Source: Cellulomonas sp. Y8
Lineage (GTDB): Bacteria; Actinomycetota; Actinomycetes; Actinomycetales; Cellulomonadaceae
Length of the DNA: 64,000 nucleotides
Direction of reading: 5' to 3'
NCBI RefSeq assembly: GCF_008033115.1
Contig: NZ_CP041203.1
Location: 620,001 to 684,000 of the forward strand
Position numbers and translations under genes: made by a program. Below are positions 1 to 9,093 of this stretch, one piece after another. Each line of letters opens with the position of its first letter. Position 1 is the stretch's first letter. The notes under the pieces were generated by a model. It made no database searches and was not told the origin of the DNA. It was given only the letters and a program-made list of their open reading frames with translations.

Positions 1-924
1 CGCACCCTCGCGCTGTCGGGGACGGACGCGGACCTGGTCGCGACGGTCGTCCGCCGGACCCCGGAGCCCGGGTCGACCCCCGGGGGCGGCGCCGTGCTGC
101 ACGTGCACGGGTTCAACGACTACTTCTTCCAGACCCACCTCGCCGACGCGTTCGCCGCGGCGGGCCACACGTTCTACGCGCTCGACCTGCGCCGGTGCGG
201 CCGGTCCTGGCGCGAGGGCCAGGTGCCGCACTACGTCGACGACCTCGCCGAGTACCGCGCCGACCTCGGCCTGGCCGCCCGGCTGCTGCGCGACGAGCTC
301 GGCCACGACCGGCTCACGGTGCACGGCCACTCGACCGGCGGGCTCACGGCCGCGCTGTGGGCGGACAGCCCCGGCGGCCGCGGGGCCGTCGACGCGCTGG
401 TGCTGAACAGCCCGTGGTTCGACCTGAACTCCCGGTGGTTCCACCGCGTGGTGTCGACCTGGGTGCTGGACAGCCTGGGGCCGGTGGACCGGATGCGGGT
501 GCTGGCCGACGGGCCGTCCGCCTACTCGTGGCACCTGCACGCCGACCACGGCGGGCGGTGGGACTACGACCGGTCGCTCAAGCCCGCCGAGGGGTTCCCG
601 GTGCGGGCGGGCTGGCTGCGCGCGGTGCGCCGGGGCCAGGCGCGGCTGGGCCGCGGGCTGCGGATCGACGTCCCCGTCCTGGTCGCCACCGCGGCGGAGT
701 CGGGGCCGAACTCCCGGTCGAACCCGCTGCTCGACGCCCAGGACACCGTGCTCGACGTGCAGCAGATCTGGGCGCGCGCGCCCCGGCTCGGCGACGACGT
801 CACGCTCGTGACGATCCCGGGCGGCATCCACGACCTCGCGCTGTCCGCCGACGGCCCGCGGACGGAGTACCTGCGCACGGTCACGGAGTTCCTCGCGCGG
901 GTGCAGGGCGACCGCGCGGCCTGA
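1..924 (+). CDS. alpha/beta hydrolase, 5' end outside window
   Basis: Serine hydrolase of the alpha/beta fold, lysophospholipase/S33 type. The frame is open from base 1, so the true start lies upstream; the visible part is 307 residues. An HGFNDY segment (oxyanion-hole region) precedes the nucleophile elbow GHSTGG, whose Ser codon is at 331-333. A GIHDL segment near the C terminus can supply the catalytic His. No signal peptide is visible in this part, and the substrate cannot be told from sequence. It is probably monocistronic, as the next gene is convergent 6 bp downstream. The fold is sure, the exact function is not. Confidence 0.85.
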   Translation, partial: RTLALSGTDADLVATVVRRTPEPGSTPGGGAVLHVHGFNDYFFQTHLADAFAAAGHTFYALDLRRCGRSWREGQVPHYVDDLAEYRADLGLAARLLRDELGHDRLTVHGHSTGGLTAALWADSPGGRGAVDALVLNSPWFDLNSRWFHRVVSTWVLDSLGPVDRMRVLADGPSAYSWHLHADHGGRWDYDRSLKPAEGFPVRAGWLRAVRRGQARLGRGLRIDVPVLVATAAESGPNSRSNPLLDAQDTVLDVQQIWARAPRLGDDVTLVTIPGGIHDLALSADGPRTEYLRTVTEFLARVQGDRAA

Positions 925-929
925 TCCGC

Positions 930-1277
930 TCAGATGCCGGTGACGAGGCGGATGCCGGCCGCCACCGCGTTCGCCAGGTAGGCCGGGAGGTGGCCGGTCG
1001 GGAACGGCTCGAGGAACTCGCGCGACACCGGGCCGACCTGCGAGACGACCGCGACGCTGTCCCGGTCGAGGCCGCTCGCGGCACCGGGGACCAGCACGTT
1101 GCCCGGGAACACCTCCAGTGCCAGGTTCGACGTGAGGGGCACCACCAGCACCGTCCCGATCTCGGTCGCGAGCAGCCAGTCGTCCTGCACGACCACGGCG
1201 GGACGGACCTTGCCCGGCTCGCTCCCCCTCGGCTGACCGAAGTCGACCCACACCACGTCGGAGCGGGCGATCACCAC
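930..1277 (-). CDS. mazF: MazF/PemK-family toxin (endoribonuclease)
   Basis: Toxin of a type II toxin-antitoxin pair; MazF enzymes cut mRNA at short sequence motifs. The 115-residue length is normal. Family features are the N-terminal DVVWVDFG strand, the G-KVRPAVVVQ motif whose Arg is usually catalytic, and the VVPLTSN segment with the conserved Thr. Translation is coupled to the antitoxin: a GTGGTG at 1277-1272 overlaps the antitoxin stop, giving a 7-bp overlap, or a 4-bp GTGA overlap if the second GTG is used. A GGAGGGG ribosome site lies just upstream, inside the antitoxin gene. Confidence 0.9.
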   Translation of the reverse strand: MVIARSDVVWVDFGQPRGSEPGKVRPAVVVQDDWLLATEIGTVLVVPLTSNLALEVFPGNVLVPGAASGLDRDSVAVVSQVGPVSREFLEPFPTGHLPAYLANAVAAGIRLVTGI

Positions 1278-1516
1278 TCGGTCCCCTCCAGCACCGCCCG
1301 CTCCGACGCGCGGAGGAACGCGCCGTCGCCGGCCGGCTGCCCGGCGCGCGCGATGGCCGCGTTGGCGAGGGCGGTGAGCTCGCTCGTCCCCTCGAGCTCG
1401 TCCGCGAGGCGGCGTCCCGCAAGGCGGTAGAACTCGGAGCGGTTCATCCCGTGCCGCGCCGCGACGCGCTCGAACCGCTCGAAGTCAGGATCCGGTACGG
1501 AGATCGCGGTCTTCAT
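1271..1516 (-). CDS. mazE: MazE-like ribbon-helix-helix antitoxin
   Basis: 81-residue antitoxin upstream of and overlapping mazF. The N terminus (KTAISVPDPDFERFERVAARHG followed by RSEFYRLA in outline) fits a CopG-type ribbon-helix-helix DNA-binding domain: one beta strand, then two helices. The acidic C-terminal tail would wrap the toxin. The ATG is only 8 bp from a TATACT -10 box, so the mRNA is probably leaderless or nearly so. No Shine-Dalgarno sequence precedes the ATG. The pair probably represses itself through the palindrome that overlaps this promoter. Confidence 0.85.
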   Translation of the reverse strand: MKTAISVPDPDFERFERVAARHGMNRSEFYRLAGRRLADELEGTSELTALANAAIARAGQPAGDGAFLRASERAVLEGTEW

Positions 1517-1523
1517 GGCCCCG

Positions 1524-1540
1524 AGTATAACCGGTCATAC
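1524..1540 (-). promoter_or_regulatory. mazEF promoter and autoregulatory operator
   Basis: On the minus strand a TATACT -10 hexamer (1529-1524) sits inside the 16-bp imperfect palindrome GTATAACCGGTCATAC (1525-1540; one mismatched pair). Binding there would block RNA polymerase. Transcription should start about 1516-1517, at the antitoxin ATG. Confidence 0.6.
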
Positions 1541-1550
1541 CAGCCCGGCG

Positions 1551-2147
1551 TCAGCCCCGCAGCCCCGCCGCGTCGATCAGCGTCGCCGCCGCCGCCCGCG
1601 CCTGCACCGCCGCCTCGGGCGAGCCGGCGATCGCCGCGGTGGTCTGCGCGCCCTCCGCGAGGATCGCGAGCTGCGCCGCGAGCGCGGGCCCTCCGCCGGC
1701 GTCGGCGACGAGGCCCGCGACGTACTCCTGGAACCGCGCCTTGTGCGCGCGGACGATCTCGGCGACCTCGGGCGAGCACCCGCCGAGCTCGCCGAACGAG
1801 TTGATGAAGATGCAGCCGTGGAAGTCGGTCTCGCCGAACCACCCGGCCAGGTGGTCGTAGACGGCCAGCAGCCGCTCGCGCGGGCTCGGCGCCGCGTCCA
1901 CGGCGGCCTGCACGCCGCGCTCCCACTGCGCGCTGCGGCGGCGCAGCACCTCGGCGACGATCGCGTCCTTCCCGCCGAACAGGGCGTAGAGCCGCTTCAT
2001 CGGGACGCCGGCCTCGGCGCGCAGCTCGTCCATGCCGACGGCCTGGATGCCGCGCCGGTAGTAGAGCCCGTCCGCGGCGGCGAGCACCCGCTCGCGCAGC
2101 TCGTCGGCGGACGGCGCCGGACGGGCCGCCTCCTGCACCTGGTTCAT
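1551..2147 (-). CDS. TetR/AcrR-family transcriptional regulator
   Basis: 198-residue repressor. The N-terminal TetR helix-turn-helix (about residues 15-60) includes GIQAVGMDELRAEAGV and KRLYALFGGKDAIV, the usual TetR recognition region. The C terminus is the variable ligand-binding part, similar to regulators of stress or xenobiotic response genes. The start at 2147 was chosen because GAGGAG lies 6 bp upstream; a longer frame to 2201 would run through the operator. It is divergent from the hydrolase at 2243 and probably controls both itself and that gene. Confidence 0.9.
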   Translation of the reverse strand: MNQVQEAARPAPSADELRERVLAAADGLYYRRGIQAVGMDELRAEAGVPMKRLYALFGGKDAIVAEVLRRRSAQWERGVQAAVDAAPSPRERLLAVYDHLAGWFGETDFHGCIFINSFGELGGCSPEVAEIVRAHKARFQEYVAGLVADAGGGPALAAQLAILAEGAQTTAAIAGSPEAAVQARAAAATLIDAAGLRG

Positions 2148-2170
2148 GGCCGCTCCTCGGGGCTTGCGCG

Positions 2171-3076
<906 letters not shown>

Positions 3077-3147
3077 CCCCGCGTCCCCGCGACGGCGCCG
3101 GCCGGGCCCACGAGGCCCGTGTCGGCGCCGTCCGGCATGCTGGAGGG

Positions 3148-4089
3148 GTGCAGCACCCCGGCGGCCCCGAGACCCGCGGGTACGTCCCGGACGGCCCGCT
3201 CGACGTCCGGCTCACGCTGATGCTGGTCCGCCGCGGCGGCCTCGACCCCGCGCTCCGCATCGAGCGCGACGGCACGGTCTGGCACGCCCTGCGCACCGCC
3301 GACGGGCCCGCCACCCTGCACCTGCGCCCCGGGCCCCGCGGGGTCGCCGCGGCCGCCTGGGGACCCGGCGCGGCCCGCGCGCTCGCCGGCCTGCCGGACC
3401 TGCTGGGCGCCCGGGACGACCCGCGCACGTTCGACGCCGTCGGCCACCTCGCGCTCGCCGCGGCGCACCACCGGCTGCACGGCCTGCGGATCCCCCGCAC
3501 GGGCGACGTGCTGGGCGCCCTGGTACCCGCGGTGCTGGAGCAGCGCGTCGTCACGGTCGACGCGCACCACGCCTGGCGCTGGCTGCTGCTCCGGCACGGC
3601 GAGGTCCCGCCCGGGCCGGCACCCGCGGGCATGCGGGTGCCCCCGGACGCCCTCGGCTGGCGCCGGGTCCCGGTGTGGGACTGGCGGCGGGCCGGGGTGG
3701 ACGACCAGCGGTCCTCGACGATCCTCCGCGCCGCCGCGGTCGCGCGCCGGCTGCAGGAGGTGCTGGACGTCGCCCCGGACGCGCCCGGCGCCGCCGCGGA
3801 GGTCCGGCGGCGGCTCGCCACCGTCCCCGGGATCGGCGTGTGGACGGTCGCGGAGACCACCCGGCGCGCGCTCGGCGACGCGGACGCCGTGTCGGTCGGG
3901 GACCTGCACCTGCCCCGGCTCGTCGGCACGGCGATCGCGGGGCGGCGGGTCGAGCAGGAGGAGGTGCTCGACGTGCTCGCCCCCTGGGCCCCGCACCGGG
4001 GACGGGTCGTGCGGCTGCTCGAGCTCACGGACCGGTCACGCTCCCCCCGCACCCGGCCGCGGCCCCGGCGCGCGGTCCGCCCGGCCTGA
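3148..4089 (+). CDS. HhH-GPD DNA glycosylase (AlkA-like)
   Basis: Base-excision repair glycosylase of the DNA-3-methyladenine/8-oxoguanine type, 313 residues. The C-terminal half has the helix-hairpin-helix VPGIGVWTV followed by a Gly/Pro-rich stretch; SVGDLHLP should carry the catalytic Asp (about residue 252). The N-terminal half (about 1-110) is a divergent AlkA-like beta domain. Start is uncertain: GTG at 3148 is the only good in-frame candidate after the preceding gene, although its GGAGG is very close (about 1 nt). The frame stays open far upstream only because of GC bias. Substrate range cannot be read from sequence. Confidence 0.82.
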   Translation: MQHPGGPETRGYVPDGPLDVRLTLMLVRRGGLDPALRIERDGTVWHALRTADGPATLHLRPGPRGVAAAAWGPGAARALAGLPDLLGARDDPRTFDAVGHLALAAAHHRLHGLRIPRTGDVLGALVPAVLEQRVVTVDAHHAWRWLLLRHGEVPPGPAPAGMRVPPDALGWRRVPVWDWRRAGVDDQRSSTILRAAAVARRLQEVLDVAPDAPGAAAEVRRRLATVPGIGVWTVAETTRRALGDADAVSVGDLHLPRLVGTAIAGRRVEQEEVLDVLAPWAPHRGRVVRLLELTDRSRSPRTRPRPRRAVRPA

Positions 4090-4137
4090 CCCGCGACACC
4101 TGCGTCCGGCCCTCGCGCCCGGAATACCGCGCACCCC

Positions 4138-4174
4138 CCGACCGCTGCACAATGTTCCCGTCCGACCGCTGCAC
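4138..4174 (+). promoter_or_regulatory. direct repeats at the luxS promoter
   Basis: The 13-bp sequence CCGACCGCTGCAC occurs twice (4138-4150 and 4162-4174), 24 bp apart, just before luxS. An AT-richer ACAATGT, a possible -10 element, lies between them. The arrangement looks like paired sites for a regulator; none is identified. Confidence 0.4.
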
Positions 4175-4188
4175 CCCGAGGGAGTCCC

Positions 4189-4656
4189 GTGAACCAGCCC
4201 CGCATGAACGTCGAGTCGTTCAACCTCGACCACCGGACGGTCGCCGCGCCGTACATCCGGCTGGCCGACACGAAGGTGCTCCCGGCGGGCGACGTGATCA
4301 GCAAGTACGACATCCGGTTCGCCCAGCCCAACAAGGCGCACCTGGAGATGCCGGTCGTGCACTCGCTGGAGCACCTGTTCGCCGAGCACTCGCGCAACCA
4401 CAGCGACCGGGTGATCGACTTCTCCCCGATGGGCTGCCAGACGGGGTTCTACCTGATCCTGCAGGGCGAGTGGGCCGAGGACGACGTCCAGGCCCTGGTC
4501 GCCGACACGCTCCAGGACATCACCACCGCCGGCGAGGTGCCCGCGGCGAACGAGGTGCAGTGCGGCTGGGGCGCCAACCACACCCTGGAGGGCGCGCAGG
4601 GCGCGGCGCGGGAGTTCCTCGCGCACCGCGCCGAGTGGAGCCAGGTGACCGCGTGA
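4189..4656 (+). CDS. luxS: S-ribosylhomocysteine lyase LuxS
   Basis: Cytosolic metalloenzyme that cleaves S-ribosylhomocysteine to homocysteine and DPD, the precursor of autoinducer-2. At 155 residues it is full length. The metal site HSLEH (HxxEH, residues 58-62), the catalytic Cys in MGCQTGF (about 83) and the third metal ligand in NEVQCGWG are all present. GTG start with GAGGGA upstream. Its stop overlaps the next gene (mtnN) by 4 bp, so the two enzymes acting in sequence on S-adenosylhomocysteine are translationally coupled. A metabolic role in the activated methyl cycle is certain; signalling is not shown. Confidence 0.97.
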   Translation: MNQPRMNVESFNLDHRTVAAPYIRLADTKVLPAGDVISKYDIRFAQPNKAHLEMPVVHSLEHLFAEHSRNHSDRVIDFSPMGCQTGFYLILQGEWAEDDVQALVADTLQDITTAGEVPAANEVQCGWGANHTLEGAQGAAREFLAHRAEWSQVTA

Positions 4657-5399
4657 CGGCGGCGAGCGCCCTCGCGGGCGTCGACGTCGTCGTCTCGGTC
4701 GCGATGCCGGACGAGGCGGCGCCGTTCCTGGAGCGCGCCGCCGCCGTCGGCGAGCCGGCCACGGTCGGCGGCGCCGAGCACCATGTCCTCACCGTCGCCG
4801 GCCGGGACGTGCTGCTCGTCCGCTCCGGGATCGGCCTGGCGAACGCCGCCTCGGCCGCGTCCGCGGCGCTCGTGCTGGTCGCGGCCGCGCGCGGCGGCGC
4901 GGCGCCGGCGGCGCTGATCAGCGCGGGCAGCGCGGGCGGCGTCCAGGCGGGCGTGCACGTCGGCGACGTCGTCGTCGGCTCGGAGCACGTGTACACGAAC
5001 GCGGACGCCCGGGCCTTCGGCTACGCGCTCGGCCAGGTGCCGGGCATGCCGGCGACCTACCACGGCGACCAGGCGCTGCGCGGCGCCGCCCTGGGTGCCG
5101 ACGCCGGCGACCTCACCGTGCGCGCGGGCCTCATGCTGTCGAGCGACGCGTTCGTCGACGCCAGCCTGGTCGGTCCGGTGCGCGAGCAGTTCCCCGGCGG
5201 CCTGTCGACCGACATGGAGACCACCGCGCTCGCCCAGGTGGCGCACGTCTACGGCGTGCCCTTCCTCGCCGTGCGCGGGATCTCGGACCTGTGCGGCCCG
5301 GCCGGCGCGGACGACTTCCTCACGCACGTGGACGACGCGGCCGACCGCTCCGCGGCGGTCGTGCTGGCCATGCTCGCCCGGGTGGGCGCGCCCGCCTGA
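4653..5399 (+). CDS. mtnN: 5'-methylthioadenosine/S-adenosylhomocysteine nucleosidase
   Basis: 248-residue nucleosidase (Pfs) that removes adenine from SAH, methylthioadenosine and 5'-deoxyadenosine, giving S-ribosylhomocysteine for LuxS. The purine phosphorylase-1 fold is shown by AMPDEAAPF at the N terminus, the SAGSAGG phosphate/ribose loop, the DMETTA motif with the substrate-binding Glu, and GISDLCG with the catalytic Asp. GTG start overlaps the luxS stop as GTGA. It is followed at once by a strong hairpin shared with the convergent diguanylate cyclase gene. Confidence 0.95.
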   Translation: MTAASALAGVDVVVSVAMPDEAAPFLERAAAVGEPATVGGAEHHVLTVAGRDVLLVRSGIGLANAASAASAALVLVAAARGGAAPAALISAGSAGGVQAGVHVGDVVVGSEHVYTNADARAFGYALGQVPGMPATYHGDQALRGAALGADAGDLTVRAGLMLSSDAFVDASLVGPVREQFPGGLSTDMETTALAQVAHVYGVPFLAVRGISDLCGPAGADDFLTHVDDAADRSAAVVLAMLARVGAPA

Positions 5400-5405
5400 C
5401 GACGA

Positions 5406-5459
5406 CGGCCGGCGCGCCGGGGACTCGAGGATCCGCCTCAGCCCCCGGCGCGCCGGCCG
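5406..5459. terminator. bidirectional hairpin between mtnN and diguanylate cyclase
   Basis: Perfect 17-bp inverted repeat: left arm 5406-5422 (CGGCCGGCGCGCCGGGG), right arm 5443-5459, loop 20 nt. It lies between convergent stops at 5399 and 5438; its right arm covers the last codons of the minus-strand gene. There is no U tract, as is usual in high-GC actinobacteria. Confidence 0.75.
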
Positions 5460-7135
5460 CCCTCGTCGCCGGTCCCGCGGTCGCCCGCCCGGCGCCCGGC
5501 CGCGGCACCGCCGACGGCCCCGCGGCGCTCCGCGACGGTCCGGCGCACCGCCGCACCCCGGCGCGCGCCGCCGCGCCCCGGCCGGTCGCCGCCGAGCTTG
5601 GCGTCGTACATCACCTGGTCCGCGTCGTGCAGCAGCTTCTCGGTCGTGTGCGCCCGGTCCGCCACCGCGGCCCCGACGCTGGCGCTGACCCGCGCCCACG
5701 CGCCGCCGACGGGCACCGACACCTGGCCCATGTCCTGCACCGCCGCCACCGCGCGCCGCACCGCGGCGGGCGTGCCGGTGACCAGCACGGCGAACTCGTC
5801 GCCGCCCAGCCGGGCGACGGCGCCGGACGGCGGCACGAGCTCGCGCAGCCGGTCGGCCACCGCCACCAGCACCCGGTCGCCCACGGCGTGCCCGAAGCTG
5901 TCGTTCACGGCCTTGAAGTCGTCCAGGTCGACGTACATGACCGCGACGCCGCGGCGCCCGTCGACCCGCCCGGCCAGCGCCTCGTCGACCAGCCGGTGGA
6001 AGTGCGACCGGTTGACCAGCCCGGTGAGCGCGTCGTGGTCGACCATGTGGGCCAGGCGCTCCTCGAGCGTCTTCTCCTGGGTGACGTCGACGAGCACGCC
6101 GTGCAGCCGCGGGCTGCCGTCGCTGTCCCGGCGGAGGACGGCGTCGTCGCGCACCCACACGTCGTAGCCCTCGCGGTGCCGCAGGCGGTAGGTGATCGAC
6201 GGCAGCTGGCCGCCCTCGCCCAGGCCCTCGCGCAGCGCCTCCTCGTGGAACCGCATCGCGCGGTCCGACGGGTGGATCGCGCGGGTCCACTCCCCCGCGT
6301 CGTCCAGCCACTCCTGGGGTGTTCGGCCGAGCATCCACTCCAGGCGCGGGCTCACGTACTCGAACCGGCCGCCGGGCCCGGGCTCGGCGATGTAGACGAC
6401 CGCCGGGACGTGCTCGACCAGCAGCCGGTAGTGCAGCTCGGCGGCGGCGAGCTCGTCGGCCAGCCGCTTGCGCTCGGTGATGTCCTGGACCATGCCGATG
6501 GCGTAGTCCGGCCGCCCGTCGGCGTCCCGGACCAGCGACACCGTGAGGTCCACCCAGAGCGTCGTGCCGTCCTTGCGGACGAACCGCTTCTGCATGGCGA
6601 ACCCGTCGGCCTCGCCCTCGCCGTCCACCATCGCGCGGAACAGCCGGTCGTTCTCGGCCTGGTCCTCGGCCACGGTGTAGTCCGCGAACGGCATCGTCGC
6701 GAACTCCTCGGTCGAGTAGCCGAGCAGCTGCCGCAGGGTGTCGTTCGTCAGCGGCGTGCGGCCGTCGAGCTGCACGAGGCCGATGCCGACCGGTGCCGCC
6801 TCGATGAGCGTCTCGAGCTGCCGCAGCCGCTGCGACTGCCGCGCCATCAGCGCGGGCAGGTCCTCGGGAGCCGGCGCGCCGCCCGCCTCCACGCGGCGCC
6901 GGCGGCGCGGCAGCCCCGGGACCCGCCCGGCGCCCTCGGCCGCCGACGCGGGCGACCGGGGGGTGAGGCCGTCGAGCGGGAACGAGCCGTCCCGGGTCAG
7001 CGCCGCCAGGGCCCCGCGCAGCGCCCGGGCGCCCTCGTCGGCCTCCCACTCCTGCTGCCCTGCGCCGTCCACGTCCCGATCCTCGCTGTTGCACGCGCCG
7101 CCCCGGCGAGCGCGCCGGGGACCTGCTCGTGTCAT
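5438..7135 (-). CDS. PAS-PAS-GGDEF diguanylate cyclase
   Basis: Makes the second messenger c-di-GMP from two GTP. 565 residues: a basic, disordered N terminus, PAS 1 (about 110-230, ending QDITERK), PAS/PAC 2 (about 240-355, ending VDVTQEK), then a GGDEF domain (about 365-520) with an intact RLGGDEF active site and DHDALTGLVNR. The position of the inhibitory RxxD site reads PPSG, so product inhibition is probably lost. No membrane segment, so a soluble sensor. The C-terminal 45 residues are Arg/Gly/Ala-rich and overlap the terminator hairpin. Start 7135 has GAGGA upstream; a GTG at 7072 with its own GAGGA is an alternative. Confidence 0.9.
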   Translation of the reverse strand: MTRAGPRRARRGGACNSEDRDVDGAGQQEWEADEGARALRGALAALTRDGSFPLDGLTPRSPASAAEGAGRVPGLPRRRRRVEAGGAPAPEDLPALMARQSQRLRQLETLIEAAPVGIGLVQLDGRTPLTNDTLRQLLGYSTEEFATMPFADYTVAEDQAENDRLFRAMVDGEGEADGFAMQKRFVRKDGTTLWVDLTVSLVRDADGRPDYAIGMVQDITERKRLADELAAAELHYRLLVEHVPAVVYIAEPGPGGRFEYVSPRLEWMLGRTPQEWLDDAGEWTRAIHPSDRAMRFHEEALREGLGEGGQLPSITYRLRHREGYDVWVRDDAVLRRDSDGSPRLHGVLVDVTQEKTLEERLAHMVDHDALTGLVNRSHFHRLVDEALAGRVDGRRGVAVMYVDLDDFKAVNDSFGHAVGDRVLVAVADRLRELVPPSGAVARLGGDEFAVLVTGTPAAVRRAVAAVQDMGQVSVPVGGAWARVSASVGAAVADRAHTTEKLLHDADQVMYDAKLGGDRPGRGGARRGAAVRRTVAERRGAVGGAAAGRRAGDRGTGDEGGRRAGG

Positions 7136-7199
7136 CGGCGTCCTCGCAGGTCATCTGAGGCGCCGACCGGGTGGACCGCGATGGCGGGCGGGTGACTTC

Positions 7200-8966
7200 T
7201 CAGACCTCCGAGGAGCCGAGGTCGGGACCGGGGACGAACGTCACCCGCGCCTCCGCGGCGCCGTGCAGCTCGAGGACCACGAGCTCGTTGCCGGCGGCGC
7301 GCAGCAGGGGCCCGGGCACGTAGAGCGTCGCGGTCGGGCCCGCGCTCCAGTACCGGCCGAGCAGGAAGCCGTTCACCCAGACCAGGCCCTTGCCCCAGCC
7401 GTCCGTGCGCAGGAAGTGGTCGGCGCCCGCGACGGCGTCGAAGGTGCCGCGCAGGAACGCCGGACCGGCGACCGGCACCGCGGCGTCGGAGGCGGGCGCG
7501 GCGGCCAGCAGGTCGGCCAGCGCCGGCTCGACGCCGTCCAGGCGCAGCGGCGTCACCGCCCAGTCGGTCACCTCGCGGGTCGCCGTCCGCGCGGGCCCGA
7601 TCAGCCCCTTCGGCTCGCCGATCCGCGGGCCGTAGTTGACGCGGCCCTGGTCCTCGACCAGCAGGGTGAGCTCGCCGGCCCGGGCGGGCAGCGCGAGCGT
7701 GCGGCTGTGCTCGGTCCGGCTCAGGACGCCGACCGGCTCGCCGTCGAGCGCGACCAGCGCGCGGTCCCGGACCTCGGCGAACGTGAGCGCGCCGTCGTCC
7801 GCGGTGACGCGGGTGCGGTACAGCGTGAACCCGGTCCAGTGGCCGAGCTCGTCGGTGGTCGGCAGGTGGTCCCACGCCGCGGGCTCGCCGAGCACGGGCA
7901 GCGCCGCGGCGAACGGGACCCGGCGGTCGAGGTCGACCGCGAGCTCCGGCGCCGGCGCCGGGTCGCCGGGCAGCTCGTCCGGCACGGGCGCGTACCGGGA
8001 GATGACCTCGCGCATCGCGTGCCACTTGGCGGTGACCGCGCCGTGCTCCGCGAGCGGGGCGTCGTAGTCGTACGACGTGGTGATCGGCTGGTACGTGTGC
8101 TTGTCGTTGGCGCCGCCGGTGAACCCGAAGTTGGTGCCGCCGTGGAACATGTAGAGGTTCACGGACGCGCCCAGCGCCAGCAGGTCGTCCAGGTCCTGCG
8201 CGTTCATCTCGGCCGGCGCCACGTGGTGCGGCTGGCCCCACCAGTCGAACCAGCCGTCCCAGAACTCCATGCACATGAGCGGGCCGGTCGGCTGGTGCCG
8301 GCGGAGCAGCTCGAGGCGCTCCTTGGCGCGGGTGCCGAAGGTGACCGTCCGGTGCAGCTCGGGGACGCTGCCGCGGGCCTGCATCTCGTCGTCGGCCTGG
8401 TCGCAGCTCAGCAGCGGGACCTCGATCCCGCGCTCCCGGTTCATCGCGATCAGCGCGCGCAGGTAGTCGTGGTCGTCGCCGTAGGCGCCGTACTCGTTCT
8501 CCACCTGCACCGCGATCACCGGGCCGCCGCGGGTGACCTGGCGCTCGGCGACGAGCGGGAGCAGCTGGTCGTAGTACTGCGCGATGGCGGCGAGGTAGCG
8601 CGGCTCGTGCCGGCGGACGCCGACCTCCGGGTCCGCGAGCAGCCACGCGGGCAGACCGCCGTTGTCCCACTCGGCGCAGATGTACGGGCCGGGGCGCACG
8701 ATCGCGTGCATCCCCTCGGCGGCGACCAGGTCGAGGAACCGGCCCAGGTCGCGCGGGCCGTCGAGGTCGAACCGCCCGCGCTCGGGGGCGTGGAAGTTCC
8801 ACGCCACGTAGGTCTCGATGGTGTTGAGCCCCATGAGCCGGGCCTTGCGGATGCGGTCCGCCCACTGCTCGGGGTGCACCCGGAAGTAGTGCAGCGCACC
8901 GGAGACCACCTGGTGCGGGCGGCCGTCGAGCAGGAAGTCGGTGTCGCCGATCTCGAACGTGGGCAT
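7200..8966 (-). CDS. GH35 beta-galactosidase
   Basis: 588-residue glycoside hydrolase family 35 enzyme releasing terminal beta-galactose. The TIM barrel begins with SGALHYFRVHPEQW and RPGPYICAEWDNGG, family signatures. QVENEYGAYG holds the acid/base Glu (about 158-162) and CMEFWDGWFDWWG the nucleophile Glu (about 230). C-terminal beta-sandwich domains follow from about residue 330 (TGFTLYRT, GWGKGLVWVNGFLLGRYW). There is no signal peptide, so it probably works in the cytosol on imported galactosides. It is the last gene after the binding protein and two permeases. Confidence 0.95.
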   Translation of the reverse strand: MPTFEIGDTDFLLDGRPHQVVSGALHYFRVHPEQWADRIRKARLMGLNTIETYVAWNFHAPERGRFDLDGPRDLGRFLDLVAAEGMHAIVRPGPYICAEWDNGGLPAWLLADPEVGVRRHEPRYLAAIAQYYDQLLPLVAERQVTRGGPVIAVQVENEYGAYGDDHDYLRALIAMNRERGIEVPLLSCDQADDEMQARGSVPELHRTVTFGTRAKERLELLRRHQPTGPLMCMEFWDGWFDWWGQPHHVAPAEMNAQDLDDLLALGASVNLYMFHGGTNFGFTGGANDKHTYQPITTSYDYDAPLAEHGAVTAKWHAMREVISRYAPVPDELPGDPAPAPELAVDLDRRVPFAAALPVLGEPAAWDHLPTTDELGHWTGFTLYRTRVTADDGALTFAEVRDRALVALDGEPVGVLSRTEHSRTLALPARAGELTLLVEDQGRVNYGPRIGEPKGLIGPARTATREVTDWAVTPLRLDGVEPALADLLAAAPASDAAVPVAGPAFLRGTFDAVAGADHFLRTDGWGKGLVWVNGFLLGRYWSAGPTATLYVPGPLLRAAGNELVVLELHGAAEARVTFVPGPDLGSSEV

Positions 8967-9041
8967 GCTGGGCGGTGCTCCCGGGGTGTCGTGGGTGGGG
9001 CGCGGTGGCCGGGCGGGGCGGTGGCCGGGCGGGCGGCCGGT

Positions 9042-9085
9042 GCCGGGCCGGCGGCGGGCGTCGTGCGCCGCGCCGCCGGCCCGGC
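9042..9085 (-). terminator. hairpin between sugar-binding protein and GH35 genes
   Basis: 15-bp perfect stem: 9042-9056 (GCCGGGCCGGCGGCG) pairs with 9071-9085 around a 14-nt loop, just after the binding-protein stop. It may end or thin out transcription into the beta-galactosidase gene, or protect the 3' end of the abundant binding-protein mRNA. Confidence 0.55.
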
Positions 9086-9093
9086 GGAGGGCG

